Part shown: positions 46,731-58,257 of the stretch, piece by piece | Layout: each line of letters starts with the position of its first letter | Numbering within the stretch: the first letter of the stretch is position 1 | Assembly: GCF_019112545.1 (NCBI RefSeq) | Contig: NW_025064922.1 | Span: 41,050-105,049 of the forward strand | Direction of reading: 5' to 3' | Source: Guyanagaster necrorhizus | Taxonomy: Eukaryota; Basidiomycota; Agaricomycetes; Agaricales; Physalacriaceae | Length of the DNA: 64,000 nt | The notes under the pieces: model-generated | Told to the model about the DNA's origin: nothing | The model's input: the letters and a program-made list of their open reading frames with translations, nothing else | Databases searched by the model: none | Made by a program: the position numbers and the translations under genes

Positions 46731-47967
46731 CTAAACATCTGTAGGCTCTAATCCTCTCTGCTCTCTCACCAATCTATTTTTTTCCTCTGCTGACAATCCT
46801 GATAATCCCACTGTTGGTATCACTTTCTCTTCCAATATCTTCTCCTCTAATTCAACCTCTCTCACCTCTAACTCCTTCTTCAGCTGCCTCTGATTATCCT
46901 GTCTTTCTTTCAATGCCTTCTTCTCTTCTGAATCTGCTGTGGATATCAGTTTCTTGATGTGCTCATCAAGCTCCAGGATCTCCATAGACTTCACTCTTAG
47001 CACCATCTCTGCTCTAACCTCCTCCTCAAAACATCTAATGGCTCATCTATATTCTTGATCCAATACTTCAGCTGCCCATACAGCAGCTGCTTTCATATCT
47101 GCCACTTGCTTTAGTGGCCTCCAACATTATAGAACTTTGTTCTTACAGCCAAGAATCTCTTCTGCATCTTTGTGCACTCTGCCAATCTCTTTTCACCCAC
47201 TGCTTCAATCTAAAATTCCTGATTCAGCATCTTATAAGAGTCATTGAGCTCTGCAGATTCCAGTTGCTGTCCTTTCATCTTAGTAAGAGTCATGTCTTGG
47301 TCCAGATAAAGTTGGGCCACATGCTGGAGCATCTTGGAGTTAAAGTCCTCTATTTTTTTACAATTCCTCTCTTAACACCCCAAATTCCATGCAGACCTCC
47401 TTGAGAACAAAGTCAGCAGAGTATCTTAGCTCTTTATCTATGAAGTTATCAATGATATCTTTGATGTGGACTCTGAGAGTATCCACCTTATTTTTCAGTT
47501 GCTTCACTTGTTTCAGAATCTCCTTTAGCAACTCCATCATCTTATTAAACCTCACAGTGATACTCTCATTGCCAGTCTTGTTGAAGAAACAGCCAGCCTT
47601 CTTAGTCTTATAGTGCAGGTATGACTATCTATTTTCACAGATAATATACTGGATATTTATCTCATAATACTTGAGACAATATTCTGAAAAGATGACAAGT
47701 CAGTGACATAGCAGAAAACCCATAGCACACTTATACAATTTTTTCCTCTCCCTATCATCAGACTCTATCTCATATTCAATCCTCCACTTCTTTAGCAGAT
47801 CTGCAGACCTCTCACCTTCACTGCTGCTATCTATGATGCTAGCAGATTTCTTCTTTCTCTTTGTAGAGCCTGCAACTACCCACTCTTTTCTCTTATCCCT
47901 CCTCACCCTCTCTTTCTTTTTAATTCCTTCTGGATCTTATCCTTCAGATCTATAGAATCTGTCTCAT
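46731..47967 (-). pseudogene. Antisense coiled-coil ORF of element C, C-terminal part
   Basis: Minus-strand coding DNA opposite to the pol of C. Open pieces are 47906-47700 (basic, KRKKKSASIIDSSSEGE, then WRIEYEIESDDRERKK), 47555-47358 (KQVKQLKNKVDTL helix) and 47006-46731 (Glu/Lys-rich coiled coil ending EEKNRLVREQRGLEP and TGA). Heptad-like spacing of Leu, Val and Ile with charged residues suggests long coiled coils. The basic tract followed by an acidic Ser-rich tract could be a nuclear or nucleic-acid contact, which is inference. Element F separates this from the N-terminal part at 56017-56306. I do not recognise a characterised family. Confidence 0.6.
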
Positions 47968-48427
47968 TATTATGATTTTTCTCTATTTCTATTTCTATTT
48001 CTTTTCTTTTACTCTTATTCATACTTAGTCAGAGCATCTAGGCCAGTGCTTAAGACCATGGAATGGTTTTAGTCAGCATAATAACAATTGTCTCACATCA
48101 TAAAATGATACTCTGACAATGGGACAACTACTCTTTTGTAGGTAACCATGATACCCTAGGACAACAAGTACTATAATACAGACATTCACAATTAGTAGTG
48201 CTATATTTATCTAATGCAGCAACTGGTATATAAGTAGCATAGTCAATGTCATATATTTCTAGTCTCAAACTATCCTTAATTCTACCATTCTATGTCAAGT
48301 CAACTAGTATTGACCTTGAGACACAATCACTAGACTCCACATATAGTGAACTCAGATGTGATTATATAAGCTTGATACAGCATCTGTTTATCACATGATT
48401 ATAGTCACATATCATCTGAGTCTAATA
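47968..48427 (+). repeat. 5' LTR of gypsy element F
   Basis: 460 bp, TATTATGATT to GTCTAATA; first and last motifs carry G-to-A and C-to-T changes relative to TGTTATGA and CTAACA in element G. The next bases, ATTAGTTCAAGACTTCTAGG, are the family I primer-site region. Confidence 0.92.
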
Positions 48428-48469
48428 ATTAGTTCAAGACTTCTAGGTTCTCTTTCCTTATGCCTATCA

Positions 48470-51400
48470 CAAGTGAAGGAAACTAAATGTCTGCTATTAA
48501 TATCACAACCACCAATCTTACTAATGACTTCTTTAAACTATTAGCTTCTATCATTGGAATGCTTCTTGGTTTACTCACTATCATTCAACTTTGCTGTGGA
48601 CATCAATCAGTCACAGCTTAGATAGTCAGACACTACTATTCTTTTAGACAGATTTAACAAATTCTACACAATATCATCTCTGACCTCCTTCTCTATAACA
48701 TTCCTTCCTCTACTCAAACCTTCTTCCAGCCCACATTCAGAACCATATCTGAAGCTGAGCCTAGTTGCACAAATGAAGAGTGCACTAAGGAAGAAGAAGA
48801 ATCTTGACCAACAGATAGACCCTCTTGAACAGCTAATGAACATAATAAGTGTCAAAACATGGAGTTCAGGAACCCCTGGGTCCTGCTGCATATCTCTAAT
48901 CATAAAGACAAGAACCTCTCTAACAACTTCTTTGAGGAGTCACTATTCTCTGACTCTTCTACCACCTCCCATGAGCCTGGCATTGGAGACTGTGTCCAGG
49001 ACTCTATTGATGAGGTTGCAAGACTTGCAGAAAGAGGGTCCAGGTATATCACCTCCCAAGAAAGTCCTATTCCCTCAACCCTGAGCCTTTTACTCTCAAC
49101 TCTCAGCCACTATAGAGAAACTCTCACCCAGTACTCTGCACAAATAGAGGTCAAGCAGTGGAAAAGAGAAGAATATGACTCCTCTGAGGAGAAGTAGGAC
49201 TGCTAGCAGCATGAAGCTGAAGAAGCATATTATGATTATTAGCATAGACAGCATAAAAGAGAAGTACAAGCAGCAGAGTGGAGTTCAGTCTCACCAGAAC
49301 ATTATGGACTATATGAAGAAGCAGAAGGAGACATATTCTATAAAGGAGAGAGAGGCACAATCTCTAGAGTCACTGCTGACAGAGCCTAGCAGATTGAAGT
49401 CACTGACTCTCCACTCTCTAGCTTCACAGACAGTAATGACAGTGGACTCTGAGAGTGAGGTTCAGACAATGAAGATAACCCATGGTCTAGAGATCACTGG
49501 ACCAATGCTTAGGTTCTCACTGCAGACAAGGCCCATCAGATCAATGACTATGAATCTCTGCCCTCTATCTATAAAGAAAGCACCAGCAACAGCTTCCTCT
49601 CTAGCAATGCTAGCTTGATCCTCAGAGAGTATGAGATTCAAGTTCTATCTGGAGCTAGGATCTCTGACCAGGCCCTCAGATGATTCCTATATGGATGTAT
49701 TGCCACCCTCTTCTTCAATGAGCAGTTCTATAGAGACTTCTGCTGATATAGCCAGGAAATGGAGAGAGAGAGAGCATGAAGCACAAAAAGAGGGGTTGAA
49801 CTCTCTTGACCTCACTGACAGCCTTCTACTAGGACCACCAGTACTGAAACAAGAAACAGAACCAACAGAAAGCTTTTCAGTGACAGTCCAAGCTTTCAAG
49901 CTATCTATCTATGATCTGTCTGCTGACTACTCCAAGAAGAGCAAGAAAGAGGTTGAGAATGACAAGGACAAGAAGGACATTCTGATCAAGATTCATCTCT
50001 GGTGACAGTATAGGAATATAGATGAAGAAGCACTCAAGGAAGAAATAGACTGAAGCAGACAGAAGAAATTCAAGGAGCTGTACCAAGAAAGAGTGGTCTC
50101 ATTGTGGAAGAACATTAGCTGGTTAATGACTTCACTGAGAAGGAAACATCTGACTGTAGATGATAAAGAGAAAGGACACATTTTACAATACATAGCTACT
50201 GACTAAGCTATTTATATCTATAACAGAACACATCTGAAAGATCAATTGAAAGATCTTCCACCTTATCAGTACAAGGTTCAACTCATGCTGAACACTCTGC
50301 CTATACCACCAAAGCATGCCATCTACATAGCACTCTCTATCCAAACCACTCACACCTGATCTTTCCACTCATGACTCTGGGCTGAGATGCCACCTCTTAG
50401 CCTATCTGGCCAAAACCCCAAAAACCTTTGTGGCTAGTCAGATTCTGAAACTCATAAACTAGACAAGGAAGTTGGCTACTCAGAGCCCAACCTCCTGCTG
50501 ATCAAAACACTAGAAAAGATGACTCTGAGGCTATGAGGCTTGGGTTTACCATATATGACAGATGCATCATACAAAAGGAAGCACCCTCTGAGAGGAGTCC
50601 AGAAGCTGATGACAGGTCTCTACACACTCTCTCTGGACTGCCAGCAGAATGGAAATGACCACCTTTCAACAAATACTCTAATCCAATGATCACACTATCC
50701 CAGAATGCTGTCATGCTCTAATGCAAGCCTGATCTTCTTTGGACCCCTTGACCCTTCAAGAGTATATCAGATAATATTAATTGATTCTTAATTGACTGTA
50801 AACAATACTTTGAAGTATATACTATCTATCTTAGATCAGACATGAACAAAGTTGCTTTTACTGCCTCCTACTTTAAAAGCAAGGTCAAATACTGATGGAT
50901 TCTGATCACTCTCACCCTATACTCTACAACCTGATAATACTATCAGTATCCATTCTGGATCATCTTTAAGCAGATGGTACAGGACAAATTCATTGATCCA
51001 GCCATCCAAAAGGTGCACAAGAATAAGATGAGGAAGTTATGTATGGAGAATAAGATCATCAGTGAGTATTTCAATGAGTTGGAGCACCTTGAGATCCTGG
51101 CTGGAGTATGGGAGAGCATTGATAATAATGGACAGATGATCAAATACCTCAAGATGAGAGTACCCCTATCCTACATCAGCATCTCCAACATCAGCACTAA
51201 CATTCCAAAAGGCTACAATGCATAGAAGGCAAGGATCACAGAGATAAACAAGAAAAGACTGTGGCAGAAGACAGCAAGCACAGGAATCACAATCAAGCAG
51301 AAGAAGACCCTCTTGATGAGAAATGGAAAGAATGCCAGTGGAGGAACTTCAGCAAAACCCAGCACAGTGACAACTTTTATCTCTTTCTATACCACCCAGA

Positions 51401-51760
51401 AGACTGAAACAGAGATGATCTATACTGGCAGTGGGAAACCAATAAATATAGACCACCTCAAGAAGAAGAAGAAATGTTTCAATTGTGGACAGAAGAGACA
51501 CATGTTATAGGATTGCTTGAAGAAGAAACAAACTCAGAAAGACATTCAAGCATAGATTGTGGAATTACAGAAGAAGGTAGAAGAACTCAAGGACCTGAGA
51601 ACAGAGAGCTGAGTCAAAAAGGTAAAAGACAAGGTCAACTAGTGAGCAATTTCACTAGATCAGCTGATAAACTTATTGGTGTGTCACAAGTAGCTGTGGG
51701 TCAAACTCATATGCCCTCTGTAGATAGTCATATTTACATATATTTGAATATACTCTGAGT
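48470..51760 (+). pseudogene. Gypsy gag with long Ser-rich leader (F)
   Basis: A leader of about 2.2 kb (48470-50700) is rich in Ser, Thr, Glu and Lys. Open pieces are 49175-49618 and 49631-50005, the latter with ARKWREREHEAQKEGLNSLD and VLKQETEPTESFSV. A capsid-like region follows (50780-51230), with NKMRKLCMENK and EYFNELEHLEILAG. Then come a basic linker and the knuckle CFNCGQKRHM (about 51475-51510, last Cys after a TAG). The layout is the same as in B and D. Stops disrupt every part. Confidence 0.75.
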
Positions 51761-52079
51761 TACTACCCCTATTGACATACTGAAAGAATCACATAAATAA
51801 GTTCAACCACCTATAGGCTGAACAGAGAGAGACCCTCAACAAGTGGCTAAAACCCTTCAATATAGAGTGGACCTGGTGAAGGATCAAGAATGCCTAAATC
51901 ACTGAAGAAGCAGCTGCCACTCTACAAGGATGGATTCACTGATCTTAAACTGGAGAAGTAGATGATGAGTTGGTCAAAGGAGTAAAGGAGACAGAGCAGG
52001 AGAAGGCATTAGAATGGCTGGATGAACTCTGTAGAGCCAAGAAATTCATATGATGACAGAAGGTCTATAGACAGGATCT

Positions 52080-55000
52080 CATGATCAAGGCACAGATTCA
52101 AACCTTGACTAACCAGACCATCTTTGCTGTCACTGTGCTAATTGACAGTGGCTGTATGAGGAGCTCTATTAATTAGGCCTTTGTTGACAGGCACCAACTC
52201 TCTACTAAAGCTATAGCTGCCCTAATTCTAGTCTATAATGCTGACAGCACAAAAAATCAGACTGAGTCAATCACTGAATTTATGAAACTTTGACTGACTA
52301 TCAAAGACCACTCAGAAAGGATCAACTTAGCTATTATAGAGTTAGAGACCAAAAAGGTCTTTTTCAGATATAACTGGCTAATACATTATAACCCACTCAT
52401 CAATTGGAAGGCCAGATGAATCACCTTTGCCTAGTGTTATTGCTGAAAGACACCATTCCTACTCCCTGACAGTGACTCTGAAGATTGATAGGATGAGGAG
52501 ATAGTAAATGAGGAGATAATTCTCACTGTAGACATAAATCAGATATTATGACTGTAAGTGGCACACTATACTAACAATCTCACTGCATGAGCCAATAAAG
52601 GAAAGGAGGAAAGGACTTTTGAAGAGATAGTGCTGGAGTGAATATGGGATTATCACAATCTGTTTGAAAAGAAAAACTTTGATAAACTCTCAGATCCCAA
52701 ACTCTGGAACCATGCTATTGAACTAGTACCAAATGCAGATGCTAACCTTGACTGCAAGGTCTACCCCCTCAACCACCAGGAACAACAGGAGCTCAACCAA
52801 TTCCTCAAAGAGAATCTCACCAGTGGGCAAATCTGGCCATCCAAATCACCAATGGCCTTGCCCTTCTTTTTTATCAAAAAGAAGAATGGCAAACTCTGAC
52901 TAGTACAGGACTACTGAAGGCTAAATGAGATGACTATCAAGAACTAATATCCTCTGCTGCTGATATCAGAACTCATAGACAAGCTTCAGAGAGCCTATTA
53001 CTATACTAAGTTGGATATCTGATAGAGCTACAATAACATATGAATTAAGGAAGAGGATAAATGGAAGGCAGCCTTTCAGACTAACCAAAGACTGTTCAAG
53101 TCAACCATCATGTTCTTTGGGCTAACAAATTCTCCAGCAACCTTTCAGTGGATGATGAATGATATATTCAAGGACTTAATCACTACTAGAAACATAACAA
53201 TCTATTTGGATGATATATTAATTATGTCTAAAGATAAAGAAGAATATTGATAGTTGGTGTGACAGGTACTTAAACTAATACAAAAGCACAAGCTGTTCCT
53301 TAAAGCAGAGAAATGTGAGTTTGAGATCTTGGAGACCAAATACCTGAGAGTGATTATTAGCAAGGGAAGTATATGGATGGATCCAGTCAAGATAGCCAGA
53401 GTGACAGAATGGCCAGTGCCAACAAAAAAGAAGGAACTCCAGTCATTCCTGGAATTTATCAACTTTTACAGATGATTCATCCATGACTACAGTAGGGTTG
53501 TCTGACCCATGATCAAGCTCACTGATAATGTCTTATGGTCATGAGGTCTCTTTCAGCAAGCCATATTCTAGAACCTGAAGAGGAGGCTGGCTAAGGACAT
53601 AATCCTGGCAATCCCTATATAGGATGGGAGATTCAGGGTAGAAGCTGATGCAAGCAAAGAAGCCATCAGTGCCATACTTTCACAGGAGCAGAAAGGGTGA
53701 TAGTGACCTGTGGTGTTTCTTTCCAAAGCTCTATCAGTCACAGAGCAGAATTATGAGATCTATGACAAAGAGTTGCTAGCTATTATGTTAGCCCTAATGG
53801 AGTGGCATCACTATCTAATTGGAGCAACACAGATATTTGAGGTCTGAACAGATCATCAAAACCTATGCCACTTCCACCTCTCTCAGAAACTGAACTAATG
53901 ACAGGTCTGATGAGTGACAGAACTCATGGAATATGATTACATGCTATACTACAAGACTAAGGCAGCTAATAAAAAGACCAACCTCTTAAGTCAATGAGTT
54001 GATCACAATCAAGAGAGAGAAAACAATAAAGAGATGGTGTTATTAAAGTTGGACCATTTCTGTGCAATGATAATACTGACAGAGGAGGAGATTCACTTCA
54101 GAATATACAGCATGATCTGACAGCCAAATCCATGGGATCAGAGGATAGCAATGTTATTGAATCATAAAAGAGGCATCACAAGATGTGATAACCTACTCTA
54201 CTATAATGGACATATCTACATTCTCTGGCAATCAATGTTATGAGGGAAAATCATTGTCATATCATATGACAATGTGACCACTGGCCATCCAGGGATTTTG
54301 AAGACTAAGGAGTTAGTATTAAGAGAGTACTAGTGGCTGAAATTAGAGTAAGACATTGACAAGTATATAAAGGAGTATGAGACCTGTCAAAGGACCAAAT
54401 CATTCATGCAAGCCTGACCAGCTCCACTACACTCAAACAAAGTTTCTACAACTCCATGAATGCATAGCTCTATCAATATGATCACCAGGTTATCTGACTG
54501 CAATAGCTATAATATAATCATTGTCATAGTTGATTGCTTTTTTAAAGCCATCATTTCAATCACTTGTACCACTGAATTATCATCAGAAAGATGGGCTAAG
54601 ATCTTTAGAGATGAAGTCTATTCCAAGTATAGCATACCACAAGTTGTCATCTCTGATCAGAGGCCATAGTTCATCTCTAAGTTTCTAGACAACCTATACC
54701 AACTCCTTGGAATCTGAAGCAATGCCTCTACCATCTATCATCCTCAAACTGATGGTCAGCACATCAATTAAGAACTGGAAAAGTATCTATGCATGTTTAT
54801 TAACCACAGACAGGATAACTAGACAGAGTAGCTCACCTTTGCTGTCTTTCAGCACAATAATTGCATTCACTCCATCACTGGGAAATCCCCTTTCTTTGTC
54901 AATTATGGATGACACCTCAAAGTCACTACTACTACACAATCTCACACATTCACATCTGCATTCTTAGACTTTGCTATGGAAATGGCAAAGATCCACCTTG

Positions 55001-55530
55001 AAACACAGACCACACTCAAAAAGGCCACCCATATAATGAAGGCTCAATATAACAAACACCACTATACCACATATATATATACTATTAATGACAAAGTTTG
55101 GCTTAACATAATAAACCTTCATCTACTTTGCTTTAAATGAAAACTCACTGATAAATAAACTGGACTATTTTCTATACTAGCCACAATTGGTGCTTCCACA
55201 TATAAACTCCATCTCCTCATCTTATGGTGCATCTATGATATATTCAGCAAATTTCTTCTAATGCTATATATCATCTCCACTTTTCCAAACTAGGAATGAC
55301 CACCTGCTCCATCCCCTGACCTCATCAATGATGAGGAGCACTACAAAATAAATCAGGTCTTTAACCATAAAACATATAAAATCAAGATACAAGAGGGAAG
55401 CATGACAACAACTACAGACTATCTTGTTAGTTGGAAAGGATACAGTCTGGAGTCAAACTAATGGGTCAATGAGAAATGAATATAGACACAGCTATACATG
55501 ATTACAAATTATCCCAAAATTAAACCATCA
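52080..55530 (+). pseudogene. Gypsy pol (F): protease to chromodomain
   Basis: Protease: LIDSGCMRSSIN (about 52140) keeps DSG. Reverse transcriptase: catalytic box YLDDILIMS (53208) intact, with [12 protein letters not shown] upstream. RNase H: EADASKEAISAILSQ (53640) and [17 protein letters not shown]. Integrase: MITRLSDCNSYN (first Asp displaced by mutation), ISDQRP in place of ISDRGS, and YHPQTDGQ near 54740. Chromodomain: DYLVSWKGYSLESN (55420). At 54820-54822 and 54829-54831 two TAG codons replace the Trp codons that element G still has (QDDWTEWL), a direct view of G-to-A change. Confidence 0.88.
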
Positions 55531-55556
55531 GAATGATAGTCTTAAGGAGAGTGTAA

Positions 55557-56016
55557 TATTATGATTTTTCTCCATTTCTATTCCTTTTTCTTTTCTCTTA
55601 CCCTTATTCATGCTTAGTCAGAGCACCTAAGCCAGTGCTTAGGACTATGAGATGATCTTAGTCAGCATAACAACTATTATCTCACATCATGAAATGACAC
55701 TCTGACAATAGAACAACTACTCTTTTGTAGGTAACTATCACACTCCAGGACAACAAGTACTATAACACAGACATTCACAATTAGTAGTGCGATATTTATC
55801 TAATGAGACAACTGATATATAAGTAGCATAGTTGGTGCCATATATCTCTAGTCTTAAACTATTCTTAATTCTACCATTCTATATCAAGTAAACTAGCATT
55901 GACCTTGAGACACAACTACTAGACTCCACATATAATGAACTCAGATGTGATTATATGAGCATAACACAGTATCTGTTTATCACATGATTATAGTCATGTG
56001 TCATCTGGATCTAACA
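55557..56016 (+). repeat. 3' LTR of gypsy element F
   Basis: 460 bp, TATTATGATT to CTAACA. The purine tract CTTAAGGAGAG at 55541-55551 precedes it. It differs from the 5' LTR at scattered positions, nearly all C/T or G/A on inspection. Confidence 0.92.
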
Positions 56017-56306
56017 CTCATCTCCATCTTCCATCCTTTTGTCAGATATATTCACCTTCTTCAACCTTTTCTCCTCCTCTATAGCCTCCACTACTGTCTT
56101 GGCTCTTATCTCTGCTCTGCTTTCCTCCACTCTTGCCTGCTCTATAGCCTCTGCTTTAACCCTTGCCTTGGCTTCTTCTCTTTTCTTTATGTCTCTATAG
56201 CCTGCTGATAGTCTTTCTCAGCTGCATTATGCTCTAAATAGAACTCCTCAAGAGCAGCAGCATCAAGGTCATCAGAGGTTAGAGGGTGTTCATAGAGTTC
56301 AGGCAT
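56017..56306 (-). pseudogene. Antisense coiled-coil ORF of element C, N-terminal part
   Basis: Minus-strand start of the ORF split by F. ATG at 56306 gives MPELYEHPLTSDDLDAAA, then EEFYLEHNAAEKDYQQAIE. A frameshift leads into an Ala/Glu/Arg-rich helix (EAIEQARVEESRAEIRAK) and ends MEDGDE beside F. In the joined order the next residues after F are TDSIDLKDK. The FYLE, EKxY and AI positions recur in the copy at 3498 in element E. It begins about 160 bp from the L2 LTR. Confidence 0.6.
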
Positions 56307-56468
56307 AATAGAAATGTGATACAATGATATAACTAGCAAAGCAGAGATAGTAGAAGTAAGAGGTCAAGATGCAGAAACCCCATATAATTCCACACCAGTA
56401 TTCCATATAGTCATGCTCAGCTATCAGGATCTGCACTCTTGAAGGCAAGAATACTAAGATGAGGATAC

Positions 56469-56996
56469 TGTAATGTGCATGCTGCAGACCTCCATTTCAC
56501 AAAGCAACTTAAGGGTTTCCACATGATGAAGAAATACTGAGTGTTTCTCTTTTCTCCAAGTTTGTTATACTTCAGGAACACTGCAGCATACTAACTTCAA
56601 TTTCATTTTCTTATTTTAAACTATATTTCATTTATCATCTTATTTCCAACCTAGACTCTGTAACAGTAGCAAAGAGACTACTCATTGGGCTCCATCAGAC
56701 TCTAACTCAGACTAGCTACTAAGTATATAAGCTGTAGAATATCTTGTACCATCTCAGTTTGAATATCAACTTGGTTCAGCCCAATAACTCTTTGACCCTC
56801 CAGTTAATATCTCATCCATGGATCTCCAACTCCATTGGACCCCTCTTCTCCTCATCTTACTCCATAGACTTCTGTCTGCAGCTCTTCTTAGAGCTTCAGC
56901 TCAGAGGTGACATTGCTAATAGCTTCATCTAGACCCATGCACTCTGCACATCCTGCTACATCCATCCTCCTCTCTCCTATTGGCATGATTCTAACA
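56469..56996 (+). repeat. 3' LTR of gypsy element C (L2 family)
   Basis: A 528-bp LTR, TGTAATGTGCATGC to ATTCTAACA, homologous to 2845-3344 and 36733-37225 read in reverse. It lies in the position of a 3' LTR for plus-strand element C. The spacer 56307-56468 corresponds to the leader of the antisense ORF. Confidence 0.7.
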
Positions 56997-57620
56997 GTGA
57001 GATTGATTAGGACAATATTTAATCTGTTCTTGATTTTTTCATCAGCCTTTTGTTATTAACTTATTAGAAAGTCTATTTTTCACAGGTTATTCACATTATT
57101 TCACAAAATGTTTATTAACTGTTAAATATCCTCTCATGACTCAATGTTAAATAATATGTTATTAACAGGATTGGAGATTATTAACTCTACCTTAGCATTG
57201 AAGATCAATTTAGGGATCCCAGGATGTGTTTCTAGCAAACTATATTCAATGAACAGGTGACTTGTGAAGGCTTTTGGGCACAATCTACATCTCAAGAGAG
57301 GAACTGCAGAGTGGCATGGCATTCATTCCAAACATTTCCAAGCTGTTCTGTCTTTGTTTAACTTCCAATCCCACTCCTTCTGCATCCTGGTGCTCAATGG
57401 ACAGTGGTAGAAACAAAGGGTGGTGTCAAAAATGATGATGACCTTGGCAACCTTGTACTTCTTGGAGGTTTGTTTGATTTGGACAATGTCTGTATTTGTC
57501 GGTCTATGAAGATTGCTCCTTGCCAATATAACATAAATTCTTTTGTCGTTCGTCTTTGAATGCTAGTCTGGCGATTATCAACGGTCTGAACATCTTCAAT
57601 TCCACTGATCACTGATCGCC
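56997..57620. other. CpG-poor border region, no gene recognised
   Basis: AT-rich DNA with no CpG until about 57500, where the gene-space composition begins. Minus-strand open stretches at 57612-57323 and 57322-57134 look unlike retroelements, with a short KVIIIFDTTLCFYHC-type string. They have no start context, introns or match I recognise. They may be a decayed gene fragment or chance. Confidence 0.35.
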
Positions 57621-58203
57621 GAGTGGTTCAGGTGGCTATAATCTTGATCAATTATCTCGCAAACTTACTTGTCCGGTCTTCCTTGAACTACCACTATGTT
57701 CCAGAGGCTGCTTGTCTCTTCTCTCAAGGTCACCTTGCTCTCAGTATTCCCAAGGAAATCAAGTGTCCGTGAAGTGCATGTATCGGTGAATACACCTCTG
57801 ATTTGAATCTTGGGAACGTTTGCTCTCATGCGCTGCCTCCAACTGAGGGCGTGAGTAAAAGCGTGGACTTGGCTTCAATCACGGGGTACCTAGTTAGCGC
57901 TCATCGTCTTTCATTGCTTGTTCCCATTCTATGCTGATTTGACTGTTGCTGTTTTTCTTTCGATCGCTTCGTGACTGTATCGTCTATTCCGACAGGATTT
58001 TCTTTCTCTATCATCTCGGCGGTGGGAAGTGCAGAACTTACCGGGTTACCGATACCCTCCTATACGCCCCGGCTCAGAATCAATTGAGGCTGTAGTGCCC
58101 CAGCGCTTGCTCCCCATCAGCATCTGGACATGTGACTCATTATCTGTTCACACAGAACGAGTACTCGACAACCGTTGTTTCCTTATCTATCAATCAGCTT
58201 CAG
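57621..58203. other. Intergenic region
   Basis: Normal CpG content. I see no coding frame with splice support, and no tRNA or repeat. Confidence 0.4.
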
Positions 58204-58210
58204 TATAAAA
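58204..58210 (+). promoter_or_regulatory. TATA box of the small gene
   Basis: TATAAAA, 48 bp before the ATG at 58258, with a pyrimidine-rich stretch between. Position and sequence suit a core promoter with a short 5' UTR. Confidence 0.5.
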
Positions 58211-58257
58211 GGACTTCCACCTCATCCTTTTTTTTACCAGAAATAATCTTCGCTACC

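Larger units (their letters stand above)
47968..56016 (+). mobile_element. Ty3/gypsy element F (family I), complete but mutated
   Basis: 8049 bp, with two 460-bp LTRs (47968-48427 and 55557-56016) and a perfect target duplication CTCAT (47963-47967 and 56017-56021). Order on the plus strand: primer site, gag with long leader, protease, reverse transcriptase, RNase H, integrase, chromodomain, polypurine tract. Removing F and one CTCAT copy restores one reading frame in the antisense ORF of C, which shows F arrived after that ORF existed. Confidence 0.93.

Noticed and set aside
36733..56996. The L2 repeats as long terminal inverted repeats of a DNA transposon carrying an integrase (Ginger-like).
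   Set aside because: The 36733 copy sits exactly where the 5' LTR of minus-strand element H should be, and the 56469 copy where the 3' LTR of plus-strand element C should be. TG...CA ends and gypsy chromodomain context fit LTRs.
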